Positions 8,918 to 17,834 of a stretch of DNA of 38,111 nt are shown piece after piece; position 1 is the first letter of the stretch, and each line of letters starts with the position of its first letter. Below the pieces are notes generated by a model. That model made no database searches, was not told the origin of the DNA, and saw nothing but the letters and a program-made list of their open reading frames with translations. The DNA is from Kiritimatiellia bacterium (GTDB taxonomy: Bacteria > Verrucomicrobiota > Kiritimatiellia > RFP12 > UBA3636): positions 1 through 38,111 of the forward strand of contig JAFUOX010000049.1 in the NCBI GenBank assembly GCA_017481725.1, read 5' to 3'. Made by a program: the position numbers and the translations under genes.

Positions 8918-10780
8918 ATGCTAACAATAACAATTATTCTCATCATTTGTGGTGTATTTGTACCATTAGCCATAAATAAAAATTCGCACATTGTAAACAC
9001 ATTTGGTGTTGGTTCAATAGTAGGACTATCGGCAAAAACTATTTACCAAACGATAATGAATTATTTAGCCCAAGATGGCATTCTCATTACACCATTCTTC
9101 CAAATACCTATAATCATTCTAGGTATTGCTGGAGCATTTCATTCCATCGGCTATCTACGTGGTCACTGGGAGCATAGACGTGGGCTTTATTGGGCACTAT
9201 ATTTCCTTACTATCTTTGGAATGCTCTCTGTAATAGAAAAATTCTGCTCAATGTCTGTTCTTGGCATTCTACTTGCATGGGAAATGATGAGCCTTGCAAG
9301 TGCTGGACTTGTTGGTTTTGACACTCATTCAAAGCAAACACAGCGTGCTTTTTGGACCTATTTGCTAGCGTCAAATGCTGGTGCTGCATTTATCATGCTT
9401 ATGTTTGCGGCAACACCTGACCATCCAATCCTTTGGATTATATTTATGATTATTGGCTTTGGTTTGAAGGTTGGCTTCCCTATTCTTCATGTTTGGCTAC
9501 CTCAAGCCCACCCTGCAGCCCCCGCACCTGTTTCCGCGATAATGTCTGGAGCCATGTTAAATTTAGGTGTTCTCGGAATAATATTCTTTAGTACTCCTGT
9601 TGCAATTTTATATAGCTCACTAATCGGTTACATTTTAGTTTCACTTGGTGTTATCGGTTCTCTTGGAGGCATATTATTTGCCCTAGGTCAAAGAAACATA
9701 AAAACACTACTTGCCTTTTCTAGTATTGAAAACATGGGAATTATCTCCATGGCACTAGGTTTATTTTTTATCTCTCGCACAAATATTGCCTATCAAACCA
9801 CAAGCATATTTGCGATTGCTGGTGCGATTTATCATATAATCAACCATTCTTTGCTAAAGGGAGGTTTATTCCTCTCTGCTGGTTCTATCTACAAGCAAAC
9901 CGGCACACTCAATATGGAAGAGCTTGGTGGTTTGATGAAGCGAATGCCAATACTTGGACGTTGCTTTGCATTAAATTCTGTAGGCATTTGTGGCATTCCT
10001 CCAATGAATGGTTTTATCGGGGAATTTTTAATTTATGTAGCTGCATTTTATGGTGTTATTAATGGGAATAGCTTAATTGCAGCAATTTCTGCAACTATAG
10101 CTATCTCTCTTGCCTTTACTGGTGGATTAGCTTGTGCTGCTTTCTCTAAATGCTTTGGTGCTTGTTTTATGGGAGAACCTAGAACAGAAAAAGCAGAAAA
10201 AGCAACCGAAGGCTCTGCTTTTATGTCTGCACCTATTGTTGTGCTAACAATTTTAACAATACCTGCAACATTTTTAGCTCCATCAATGTTCATTTGGATA
10301 AGCAATTCACTTGAAATACCAACATTTGCTAAAGATGTTAATATTCTTACAAATTTAGTTTGCATAATATTCCTTTTGTATATGGTTATTGGATTTATAT
10401 ATTTCGTACATAACTATATCCTTCCTGGAGGACGAAAAATCAGAAGAGGTCCAACATGGGACTGTGGCTTCGCTAAGCCAACTGCCCGTATGGAATACAC
10501 TGGCACAGCATTTGCACAGCCTCTTGTTGATTTCTTCTCCCCTTTCCTAAAAAGCATTCGTAAGCTTTCTCGTGTAACAACAAATCTATTCCCTAAATCA
10601 TCAGAGTATAGTATTGAAACAAAGGATGCAGGCACCAGCCTTTTCTGGGATCCTATCTTCAAGCTTTTCTCTAAGCTCTTTAATAAGCTTCATGGCCTAC
10701 AATCTGGCTCACTACATTTCTACATATTGGTTATGGTTATTGCTATTTTAGCAATGCTTATTTGGGCTTTCGCATTCTAA
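8918..10780 (+). CDS. hyfB: hydrogenase-4 subunit B-like antiporter subunit
   Basis: A 620-residue polytopic protein of the proton-antiporter (MrpA/NuoL/NuoN) superfamily, forming part of the membrane arm. Conserved functional residues are visible: the glutamate in LAWEMMSLASAGLVG, the lysine in GFGLKVGFPILHVWLPQAHPAAP and the second lysine in NHSLLKGGLF. These are the charged residues that relay ions in this family. GTLNMEELGGLMKRMP and the C-terminal TWDCGFAKPTARMEYTGTAFAQP are typical of HyfB/HycC. AAGGAA precedes the ATG. It is the first of six consecutive genes in the order B-C-E-F-G-I; HyfD is absent. No maturation (hyp) genes accompany the operon here. Confidence 0.9.
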   Translation: MLTITIILIICGVFVPLAINKNSHIVNTFGVGSIVGLSAKTIYQTIMNYLAQDGILITPFFQIPIIILGIAGAFHSIGYLRGHWEHRRGLYWALYFLTIFGMLSVIEKFCSMSVLGILLAWEMMSLASAGLVGFDTHSKQTQRAFWTYLLASNAGAAFIMLMFAATPDHPILWIIFMIIGFGLKVGFPILHVWLPQAHPAAPAPVSAIMSGAMLNLGVLGIIFFSTPVAILYSSLIGYILVSLGVIGSLGGILFALGQRNIKTLLAFSSIENMGIISMALGLFFISRTNIAYQTTSIFAIAGAIYHIINHSLLKGGLFLSAGSIYKQTGTLNMEELGGLMKRMPILGRCFALNSVGICGIPPMNGFIGEFLIYVAAFYGVINGNSLIAAISATIAISLAFTGGLACAAFSKCFGACFMGEPRTEKAEKATEGSAFMSAPIVVLTILTIPATFLAPSMFIWISNSLEIPTFAKDVNILTNLVCIIFLLYMVIGFIYFVHNYILPGGRKIRRGPTWDCGFAKPTARMEYTGTAFAQPLVDFFSPFLKSIRKLSRVTTNLFPKSSEYSIETKDAGTSLFWDPIFKLFSKLFNKLHGLQSGSLHFYILVMVIAILAMLIWAFAF

Positions 10781-10795
10781 GAGAGGAATAATTTT

Positions 10796-11716
10796 ATGAA
10801 CTGGTTTATTTGTTTTCTTATTTCACTAATTGCGGCACCACTTCTTGTTGGTGTTATAAACAAGATTAAGGCACTATTTGCTGGTCGCCACGGACCACGC
10901 CTTCTACAGCTTTACTATGATATATTTAAGCTACTTAAAAAGGATAGAATCCTTAGTAGCACCTCCACCTGCATTATGGAGCTTTGCCCAATCATAAACC
11001 TTGGTGCAGTAATTGTTGCAACCGCACTAATGCCTATGGCTGGCTACGAATCCCCTCTTGGCTTTAATGGAGATATAATTCTTTTCTTCTATCTATTTGC
11101 ACTTGGAAGAATTGCAACAATCTTTGCTGCCCTTGATACAGGGTCTGCCTTTGAAGGCATGGGTGCTTCCCGCGAAGCTCAATTCTCTGCAATTGTAGAA
11201 ATTATTGTTTTCACAATCATCACCTTCCTAGCTCTAATTTCTGCTGGTGGTTTCTCGCTTGATTTGCTACAACAAATTTCTATCTCAAGCACAGGTGTTG
11301 GCTTAGCAATTACACCACTACTTCTAATTGCATTAGCATTTCTAATCGTTCTACTATGCGAAAATTGTCGCGTGCCATTTGATGACCCGGAAACACACCT
11401 TGAACTAACAATGATTCATGAGGCGATGATTCTTGACAATGCAGGACCAGACCTAGCAATCATCCACTATGCTGCAGCATTAAAGCTTTGGGCTATGAGT
11501 GGTTTTCTTGTTGTTCTTGTGCTTCCTAGCGTTATAGTTAATGGTTTTGTAACTATTTGTTGCTACCTTGTTGGTATAATTTTAGTTGGTATTATTGTTG
11601 GCGTAATTGAGTCAATTCTTGCTCGTGCACGCTTTCTTAAGGTCCCACAGCTATTGCTAAGTGCATTTACAATTGCTCTAATTGCAATTCTACTCCTTTC
11701 AATTTTTAAGTACTAA
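10796..11716 (+). CDS. hyfC: hydrogenase-4 subunit C-like (NuoH-type) membrane subunit
   Basis: 306 residues with about eight helices, homologous to HyfC/HycD and complex I subunit NuoH, which connects the soluble redox arm to the antiporter subunits. RHGPRLLQLYYDIFKLLKKD near residue 35 and FDDPETHLELTMIHEAMILDNAGPDL near 200 are the conserved cytoplasmic loops; the acidic residues in the second loop line the proton path at the junction. Spacing to hyfB is 15 bp with GAGGAA before the ATG. It appears intact. Confidence 0.92.
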   Translation: MNWFICFLISLIAAPLLVGVINKIKALFAGRHGPRLLQLYYDIFKLLKKDRILSSTSTCIMELCPIINLGAVIVATALMPMAGYESPLGFNGDIILFFYLFALGRIATIFAALDTGSAFEGMGASREAQFSAIVEIIVFTIITFLALISAGGFSLDLLQQISISSTGVGLAITPLLLIALAFLIVLLCENCRVPFDDPETHLELTMIHEAMILDNAGPDLAIIHYAAALKLWAMSGFLVVLVLPSVIVNGFVTICCYLVGIILVGIIVGVIESILARARFLKVPQLLLSAFTIALIAILLLSIFKY

Positions 11717-11738
11717 TTTATATAAAAGAACATAAGCT

Positions 11739-12416
11739 ATGATTACAAATTCAATAGAAATTATTTTAGCAATTATATTGCTTACAGACATAGTGCTAGT
11801 TGCATCAAGCCGTCTGTTCCACTGTATTAAAATTACAGCAATTCAAGGTATTGCTGTTGGATTATTACCTCTATTTATATGGGATTGGTCAAATAGCACT
11901 CCAACGCTTCAGCTATGGATTACCTCAATAGTAAATGCTGGAATAAAGGGTGTTCTACTACCAATTCTACTTTCTAAGGCAATGCGCCATTCTTCAATCA
12001 AGCGTGAGCTAGAGCCATTGGTAAGCTATTCTGCATCCGTATTTATTATCCTAATTATCATCACTGCTTCATTCTATTTCTCACAATTTATGAATGCACC
12101 AGCAACAGATATCTGCAGATTTACAACTCCTACAGCACTCTCAACAATTGGTGCTGGCTTATTTATGATTATTGCTCGCAAGAAAGCAATTACACAAGCT
12201 CTTGGTTTCTTAATGTTTGAAAATGGCATTTCTATATTCGGCAATGGTATTGGAATAGAATATGGCTTTATTATTGAGCTAGGCATATTGCTTGATGTTC
12301 TTGTGCTTGTATTCATTATGGGCATCACAGTATTTAACATTAACCGTGAATTTTCTCATATTGACTCAGATCGCTTAAATCAGCTTGGTGATTATGATCA
12401 TAGCAAACAGAAGTAG
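11739..12416 (+). CDS. hyfE: hydrogenase-4 subunit E-like (NuoK-type) membrane subunit
   Basis: 225 residues with about seven helices. The C-terminal half (AITQALGFLMFENGISIFGNGIGIEYGFIIELGILLDVLVLVFIMGI) has the paired membrane glutamates expected of HyfE, whose C-terminal part corresponds to NuoK. It ends in a polar tail (SDRLNQLGDYDHSKQK). It lies 22 bp after hyfC and 7 bp before hyfF. The ribosome binding site is weak, so coupling with the neighbouring gene is likely. Confidence 0.88.
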   Translation: MITNSIEIILAIILLTDIVLVASSRLFHCIKITAIQGIAVGLLPLFIWDWSNSTPTLQLWITSIVNAGIKGVLLPILLSKAMRHSSIKRELEPLVSYSASVFIILIIITASFYFSQFMNAPATDICRFTTPTALSTIGAGLFMIIARKKAITQALGFLMFENGISIFGNGIGIEYGFIIELGILLDVLVLVFIMGITVFNINREFSHIDSDRLNQLGDYDHSKQK

Positions 12417-12423
12417 GTGAATT

Positions 12424-13890
12424 ATGCTACTATATCTTTCAGTTATCATTCCATTCATATTTGCACTAGCAATATATTTTTGCAAAAATAGAGATAGTCT
12501 TGCTCGAAAGCTTATCCTTATAGCAGCAGCTCTACATGCTCTTTGTGTTATCCTAATATCATGCTTTAAGAATAATGGAAAGCTAGTTATTGAAAGCACA
12601 ATAGAAAATCCAACTCTATTAGGTACCGATACCATCAGTTGGGTAATACTTGCTATTACTTCCGTACTTTTCCTCTTCTGCACAATTCATTCTATTGCAT
12701 GGATTCCTGTAGCAAATAAGCTAGAGGCAGGTGAAGGGCATTCAAAGCCAATGTCTCTAAATGTATTCTACTGCTTTATGGCGGCATTTCTTGGATCAAT
12801 GTCATTAGTTATTCTATCTCAAAACCTAGCATTAACTTGGGTTGCTATTGAAGCCACAACACTTGTTAGTGCTCCACTAATTTGCTTCCATCGCACAAAA
12901 GCAAGCCTTGAGGCAATGTGGAAATACCTTCTTATTTGCTCTGTCGGTATCGGCATAGCTCTATTCGGCACAATGCTATTAGTTCATTCTATCGTTGGTG
13001 CCGCACATGGGGACCCAATATTAAACCTAGCATATTTGCGTGAGGCAAGCTTTAACGCAGGATGGTTTAAGGCAGCATTTATTCTTGCATTTGCAGGCTA
13101 CGGCACAAAAATGGGTCTTGCACCATTCCACACATGGTTGCCAGATGCACATAGCGAGGCTCCAGCAATGGTTTCTGCTCTACTCTCTGGCTCACTATTA
13201 AATTGCTCATTTATCGCAATCTACCGTTTTACTGAACTAGTACCTGTTGAAATTGCCAGCTTCTGCCAAAATCTAATGTTTGCAATTGGTATTTTATCTG
13301 TTGCCGTTGCAGGTGTGTTCATTGTTAAACAGAATGATTTTAAGCGCATGCTAGCATATTCAAGCGTTGAGCACATGGGCTTAATTTTAATTATGACTGC
13401 AATAGTTCTTTTGAGCGGAGAAGAAAAGAAGCTATTATTACCAATATTGTTTATCCACTTGTTTGCTCATTCAATGACAAAAATGACTCTATTCCTAACT
13501 GCTGGTAATATTCTTCTAGCATACGGAACTCGTGCAATTACAGCAGTTCGTGGTTTATACAAAACAATGCCTACTACTGGCAAAATTTGGTTTCTTGGAA
13601 TCTTTTTGATTACAGCATGCCCACCTTCACTTATCTTTTATCCTGAGTTTTACCTTGTTATGACTGCACCTATATTTGTAGCAATTACAACACTCATCCT
13701 TCTTTTCATTGTATTTGCAGGAATGATGAATGTAGGTATTCGCATGACAAATGGCATTCCTGGAGATATTGAAGGATCTATTACAGAACCTCACAAGCTT
13801 CCAAGAGGTGTTATTGCAACACCAGCAATAGCAATGCTATTCCTTGCGATTGTAAGCATTCTTGCCTTCTTCATGAACTTCTTTGCATAA
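12424..13890 (+). CDS. hyfF: hydrogenase-4 subunit F-like antiporter subunit
   Basis: A second antiporter-type subunit of 488 residues, about 14 helices. Conserved elements are TWVAIEATTLVSAPLICFHR (glutamate in TM5), AGYGTKMGLAPFHTWLPDAHSEAPAMVSALLSG (lysine in TM7) and KRMLAYSSVEHMG. The LPDAHSEAP form is characteristic of HyfF rather than HyfB. With hyfB it gives the membrane arm two potential ion channels, so the complex is predicted to couple redox chemistry to proton or sodium transport. No residue I checked is missing in this subunit, in contrast to the redox subunits downstream. Confidence 0.9.
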   Translation: MLLYLSVIIPFIFALAIYFCKNRDSLARKLILIAAALHALCVILISCFKNNGKLVIESTIENPTLLGTDTISWVILAITSVLFLFCTIHSIAWIPVANKLEAGEGHSKPMSLNVFYCFMAAFLGSMSLVILSQNLALTWVAIEATTLVSAPLICFHRTKASLEAMWKYLLICSVGIGIALFGTMLLVHSIVGAAHGDPILNLAYLREASFNAGWFKAAFILAFAGYGTKMGLAPFHTWLPDAHSEAPAMVSALLSGSLLNCSFIAIYRFTELVPVEIASFCQNLMFAIGILSVAVAGVFIVKQNDFKRMLAYSSVEHMGLILIMTAIVLLSGEEKKLLLPILFIHLFAHSMTKMTLFLTAGNILLAYGTRAITAVRGLYKTMPTTGKIWFLGIFLITACPPSLIFYPEFYLVMTAPIFVAITTLILLFIVFAGMMNVGIRMTNGIPGDIEGSITEPHKLPRGVIATPAIAMLFLAIVSILAFFMNFFA

Positions 13891-13922
13891 CCTTGTAGCA
13901 CTGCACTTTTGGAGAATTTAAA

Positions 13923-15491
13923 ATGAGCAATTCATTTATCGAAGTAAAAAATGCCACTGCTACTAAATTAGCAGACATACCTCTTTTAAGCTATGACGCA
14001 TTTAAAAACGCCCTAATAGATACAACAAAGGACGATGCACGCCATATCTTGTCTTTATTTGCTAAGCAGAACCCAATTTCAGCTGAAACACAATTTAATC
14101 TATATGCAGTAATTGGAGACAAAGCTAAGCACTCATTACTTGTTACCTCAACTGGTATAGGCTATGAATATCCATCATTATCAAACGATTTGAGTGAAGT
14201 AAGCTGGTTTGAGCGCGAAATCGCAGAGCAATACGGCATTGTTCCTCAAGGTCATCCATGGCTAAAGCCTATCCGTTTTCACCGATCTTGGCATATAGGA
14301 CACGATGCTTGGAACAGAAACGAAAATGATTCAATTGACCCATGCGTAACTGATTACTTCACCATGGATGGAGAAGAGACCCACGAGGTAGCTGTGGGTC
14401 CTGTTCATGCAGGCGTTATCGAGCCAGGCCATTTCCGCTTCCAATGTATGGGTGAAGACGTATATCACTTGGAGATTTCACTTGGATACCAGCATCGTGG
14501 TGTAGAAAAGCTACTTATGAATGGGCCATCTCTTGCTTCACAACACATTCTTGAAACAACTGCTGGTGACACATCTATTGCACATACATTAAATTACACC
14601 TCAATTATTGAAGCACTTGCGATTGAGAAAGCAACAGTAGATTCCTCATTCGCTACCTTAAAAGCAGTTCTCCTAGAATTGGAAAGAATAGCAAATCATG
14701 TTGGTGATCTCGGTGCACTTGCTGGAGATGTTGCATATCTTCCTACCATGTCATATTGCGGACGTATTCGTGGCGAATACCTTAATATGACAGCAGAGCT
14801 AGCTGGCAATCGTTTTGGACGCAATATTCTATTGCCATTTGGCTCTCGACTAGGCATGACTGTGCCACAAGCTGAAAAGATACTTGCTTGGGCAAAAACA
14901 GTAAAGGCTGACCTTGATAATGCACTAGAGCTTCTATTTGAAGAGCCATCAGCCTTGGACCGTTTCGAAAACACAGGTATCGTTCCTACAGAAGCAGCAA
15001 AAGGTATTGGCTTGACAGGCTCTGCTGGGCGTGCCTCTGGAATAGCTAATGATGCACGCTGCGATTATCCTCTTCCAGCACTTGGCGATTGCTATGCAAA
15101 ACATGAAGCAATATCCAATCCAACAGGTGACGTACATTCTCGTGCATTAATCCGCTATAAAGAGCTAGAAGCTTCTCACAAGCTTATTTTTGAGCTACTA
15201 GAGAAATTCATTGCAAACGGCAAAGCTCTTGAAGCAGCACCAAAATATTTAACCACCCTGCCACAACTAGATACAGATAGCATGGTAATCGCTGTAACAG
15301 AGGCATGGCGCGGAGAGCTAATCCATGTCGGCATCACAGATGAAAATGGCAAATTTGCTCGCTACAAGATTGTTGACCCATCCTTCCGCAATTGGTTTGG
15401 CTTGGCTTATGCCCTACGCAATGAGCAGATTTCCAACTTCCCTATCTGCAATAAGAGCTTCAATCTTTCCTATTGTGGCACCGATTTGTAA
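13923..15491 (+). CDS. hyfG: Ehr-type large subunit (HyfG-like, no NiFe ligands)
   Basis: 522 residues in two parts. The N-terminus (1-140) is a NuoC/30-kDa domain with its signature WFEREIAEQYGIVPQGHPWL (95-114). The rest is the NuoD/hydrogenase large-subunit fold: YQHRGVEKLL (189-198), LLELERIANHVGDLGALAGD (250-269). Active [NiFe] hydrogenases have CxxC near the first histidine block and DPCxxC at the C-terminus. Here the first site reads TTAGDTSIAH (212-221), so both cysteines are replaced (Ala214, Thr217); the C-terminus reads SFNLSYCGTDL (512-522), with Ser516 and Gly519 at the cysteine positions. It therefore should not bind NiFe. Energy-converting-hydrogenase-related (Ehr) complexes are known for this loss. 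GGAG precedes the ATG. Confidence 0.9.
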   Translation: MSNSFIEVKNATATKLADIPLLSYDAFKNALIDTTKDDARHILSLFAKQNPISAETQFNLYAVIGDKAKHSLLVTSTGIGYEYPSLSNDLSEVSWFEREIAEQYGIVPQGHPWLKPIRFHRSWHIGHDAWNRNENDSIDPCVTDYFTMDGEETHEVAVGPVHAGVIEPGHFRFQCMGEDVYHLEISLGYQHRGVEKLLMNGPSLASQHILETTAGDTSIAHTLNYTSIIEALAIEKATVDSSFATLKAVLLELERIANHVGDLGALAGDVAYLPTMSYCGRIRGEYLNMTAELAGNRFGRNILLPFGSRLGMTVPQAEKILAWAKTVKADLDNALELLFEEPSALDRFENTGIVPTEAAKGIGLTGSAGRASGIANDARCDYPLPALGDCYAKHEAISNPTGDVHSRALIRYKELEASHKLIFELLEKFIANGKALEAAPKYLTTLPQLDTDSMVIAVTEAWRGELIHVGITDENGKFARYKIVDPSFRNWFGLAYALRNEQISNFPICNKSFNLSYCGTDL

Positions 15492-15530
15492 TTCCACGGC
15501 AAAGCAATTTATTTAATTTGGAGAAAACTT

Positions 15531-16313
15531 ATGTTCAAAGCAATATTAGCACGTATTAAGCAAGGCTACAAAACAGGCAAATTCCCATTAAAAGGAGAGC
15601 CAAAGCTTCCGGACAATTTTATGGGGCGCCCAGAAATCGCTGCCGATGCTGGTGAAGCAGATGCAAAAGCTGCAGCAGCAGTTTGCCCTTGCAAAGCAAT
15701 ATCCTATGAAAATGGAAAGCTTTGCTTGGATATGGGCAAATGCATTTTCTGCGGAAAATGTGCCGCTGTCTGCCCAAAAATCAAATTCACAAAGGATTGG
15801 CGCTTGGCTGCATTTCGTCGCGAGGATTTAATTATCCGAGCTGGAGACAAAAATCCATTTACAAATCCAACAGAAACAACTGTTCAGCTAACTCCACCAA
15901 AGGAGATTGTTAAGCTATACAAAAACTCACTCAAGCTTCGTGAGGTATCTGCTGGAGGCTGTGCAGCCTGTGAGCTAGACTTTAATGTTTTAGGCACATT
16001 GGCTTGGGATATGGGCCGCTTTGGTATTAGCGTTGTTGCTTCCCCACGCCATGCGGACGGCATACTTGTCACTGGCCCAATCTCAAAGAATATGGCACTA
16101 GCATTGGAGAAAACACACACTGCAATGCCAGAGCCAAATGTAACCATTGCTTGTGGCACATGTGCTATATCTGGAGGCATTTATGCTGATAGTGCAGAAA
16201 CCTCTCCAGAACTAATGGAGAAGTTTAAGCCAGACCTATTCATACCTGGTTGCCCACCACACCCTGCCACAACCCTTGATGCACTTGTTCGCCTCTGCGG
16301 AATATTGAAATAA
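15531..16313 (+). CDS. hyfI: fused ferredoxin / NuoB-like small subunit
   Basis: 260 residues joining what are two proteins (HyfH and HyfI) in E. coli hydrogenase-4. Residues 1-97 resemble HyfH/HycF (MFKAILARIKQGYKTGKFPL, then GRPE). The second cluster motif CIFCGKCAAVCP (71-82) is intact, but the first motif is degenerate: only VCP (Cys52) remains of CxxCxxCxxxCP, with alanines in place of the other cysteines. Residues 138-260 are the NuoB-type domain with GGCAACELD (Cys144, Cys147), GTCAISGG (Cys211) and PGCPPHP (Cys241), the ligands of the proximal [4Fe-4S] cluster. GGAG precedes the ATG. The 3' 362 bp are duplicated at 17835-18196. Confidence 0.9.
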   Translation: MFKAILARIKQGYKTGKFPLKGEPKLPDNFMGRPEIAADAGEADAKAAAAVCPCKAISYENGKLCLDMGKCIFCGKCAAVCPKIKFTKDWRLAAFRREDLIIRAGDKNPFTNPTETTVQLTPPKEIVKLYKNSLKLREVSAGGCAACELDFNVLGTLAWDMGRFGISVVASPRHADGILVTGPISKNMALALEKTHTAMPEPNVTIACGTCAISGGIYADSAETSPELMEKFKPDLFIPGCPPHPATTLDALVRLCGILK

Positions 16314-16396
16314 GTAGCCAAAGCATCTCTCTTAATTTGATGTCAAAGCGAAAACAATAAGCACAATAATTAGTAACAAGAGTCACTTGACAAAGT

Positions 16397-16440
16397 AAAT
16401 GCAACGCCTAACGTTAAAAGGAGTTGCATTTATTTTGTTT
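16397..16440 (+). terminator. intrinsic terminator after the Ehr operon
   Basis: aaatgcaac (16397-16405) pairs with gttgcattt (16423-16431), 9 bp, around a 17-nt loop, followed by attttgttttt. It lies 84 bp after the small-subunit stop, inside the island. Confidence 0.65.
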
Positions 16441-16476
16441 TTCACAAATTAAAACAATGATACCTTAGTGTCAAAG

Positions 16477-16524
16477 TGTCGTTAGTCTTATTATGCCAAA
16501 TTAGGTATATAACTACTAACGACA
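16477..16524. repeat. 10-bp inverted repeat downstream of the island gene
   Basis: TGTCGTTAGT (16477-16486) and ACTAACGACA (16515-16524) are perfect inverted copies separated by 28 bp. On the plus strand the second arm is followed by actctttttttac, so it could act as another plus-strand terminator. A related ctaacga string occurs at 17716-17722 at the other side of the island gene, but the match is short. Confidence 0.5.
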
Positions 16525-16533
16525 ACTCTTTTT

Positions 16534-17619
16534 TTACTCAAATGTAATTATAAAATGATACCAGCCTGATTTAGTTGGATTATAATTACTTTTGTCATTT
16601 GGTAAAATTTTAAAACGCCACGTTGATGCAAAATCTTTACCTTGAATAATTCCACGAGGTACAGACTTAAATTTAATTTTGGGATTTTGTGTTGTTTCAA
16701 CACCTAAGTCACTAAAGTTGATCTTTTTAGCTTCTATATTTGAATATTCTTTTTTGTTTACATAGATAGGTTTATCAGTTTCTCCAATAATAGAAATTTT
16801 TTCTTCATTCAAAGAAACAATAATTTCTTCTCGATAGTAATATCCTTTTGGAATATGTATACCAACCTCAACTTGATTAGGTTGTAGGATTGTTGTTTCT
16901 TGTTTCTGTTTAGAATTACTTTCTTTTTCTTCAGGATTAACTTCTCGCAATAAAACCTTTTCTTTAGTAATTGAAGCTGGATGATAAATAACACGAGGAG
17001 GGTCTGCGATTTTTAGTCCAACAAATGTTAGATTTGGTTGAGTATTGAATTTGATTATATACCCAACAGAACTACCATTTACAAGAACATCTGTAATTTT
17101 AAATTTTCTAAAACAATTATCACCAGAAAAAGGTATTCTAAACATACATAGGTCATTAACTCTCAAATCTCTGGAGATTAATGTAGTTCCCTTTTTCCAC
17201 GAATCCCACTTATGGAAACGCCAATGATTGCATTGCGTGCAATCTGGTTTACGCCCTAGACCTCTAAGTTGGACATTAGCACAAATTTTCCCTTTGAAGC
17301 AATAGAGTTTGTTGTCTTCTTTAAAATCAGAAGACTCAAAAACTATTTCTACAGAATATGCAGATGTTGCTGCAATTTGTCCTACTATAAGGTCATTAGA
17401 ATCAATTTTTGTAGATTCTTTTCCCCAACGTAATCCGACTATGCAAACCTCTGGCTCTCTCTTTGAGTCCCATTCTCCTTTGTAATATGCTCCTAATTGA
17501 GTATTTAAATTTGAATCATCATTTCTAACTGCTTTTTTACCTGCTCTCCATTCTGTATTTGCTTCAAGAAAAGAGTAACAAAACAACGTAATTATTAAAA
17601 ATAGAATTCTTTTGAACAT
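16534..17619 (-). CDS. secreted protein of unknown function (island cargo)
   Basis: 361 residues beginning with a signal peptide (MFKRILFLIITLFCYSFLEA, cleavage expected near EANTEW). The mature part has six to eight cysteines concentrated between residues 55 and 170, including CFKGKIC, CTQCNHWRFHKW and two in LCMFRIPFSGDNC, which could form disulfides or bind a metal. Around residue 230 there is a low-complexity charged stretch (NPEEKESNSKQKQET), and the C-terminus is beta-rich (SGWYHFIITFE). I do not recognise the family. It is the only gene of the island, opposite in direction to all neighbours, and visibly more A/T-rich in codon choice than the operons on either side, consistent with foreign origin. 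Confidence 0.7.
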   Translation of the reverse strand: MFKRILFLIITLFCYSFLEANTEWRAGKKAVRNDDSNLNTQLGAYYKGEWDSKREPEVCIVGLRWGKESTKIDSNDLIVGQIAATSAYSVEIVFESSDFKEDNKLYCFKGKICANVQLRGLGRKPDCTQCNHWRFHKWDSWKKGTTLISRDLRVNDLCMFRIPFSGDNCFRKFKITDVLVNGSSVGYIIKFNTQPNLTFVGLKIADPPRVIYHPASITKEKVLLREVNPEEKESNSKQKQETTILQPNQVEVGIHIPKGYYYREEIIVSLNEEKISIIGETDKPIYVNKKEYSNIEAKKINFSDLGVETTQNPKIKFKSVPRGIIQGKDFASTWRFKILPNDKSNYNPTKSGWYHFIITFE

Positions 17620-17834
17620 AATTCTCCCAACATGCTATAATTTATTTTGTTAAAATATTTTTTTTACATATATATTTACGTAACGAAAAGTAAAAATTTG
17701 ACATTTTTTTTATAACTAACGAATAAGAGTTTTCCCTACCTGTAAAAACACCATGAACAGCCTAGAACTATTGGTTACAATGTACACCCCATGAGCCTAT
17801 CGAATAATAATATGTACTAGATATAATGGGGGCA

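Larger units (their letters stand above)
16319..17834. mobile_element. putative 1.5-kb inserted island
   Basis: This segment lies exactly between two copies of a 367-bp sequence (15952-16318 and 17835-18201) that includes the 3' end of the small-subunit gene. It carries one minus-strand gene for a secreted protein, a terminator, an inverted repeat and AT-rich flanks. No integrase, transposase or terminal inverted repeats are visible, so a mobile origin is inference from the flanking duplication. The flank 17620-17834 contains no gene I can support. Confidence 0.35.

Noticed and set aside
8918..16313. Annotation as an active [NiFe] hydrogenase-4 or formate hydrogenlyase
   Set aside because: The large subunit lacks both CxxC motifs, and no hyp maturation or formate dehydrogenase genes are present in the window.
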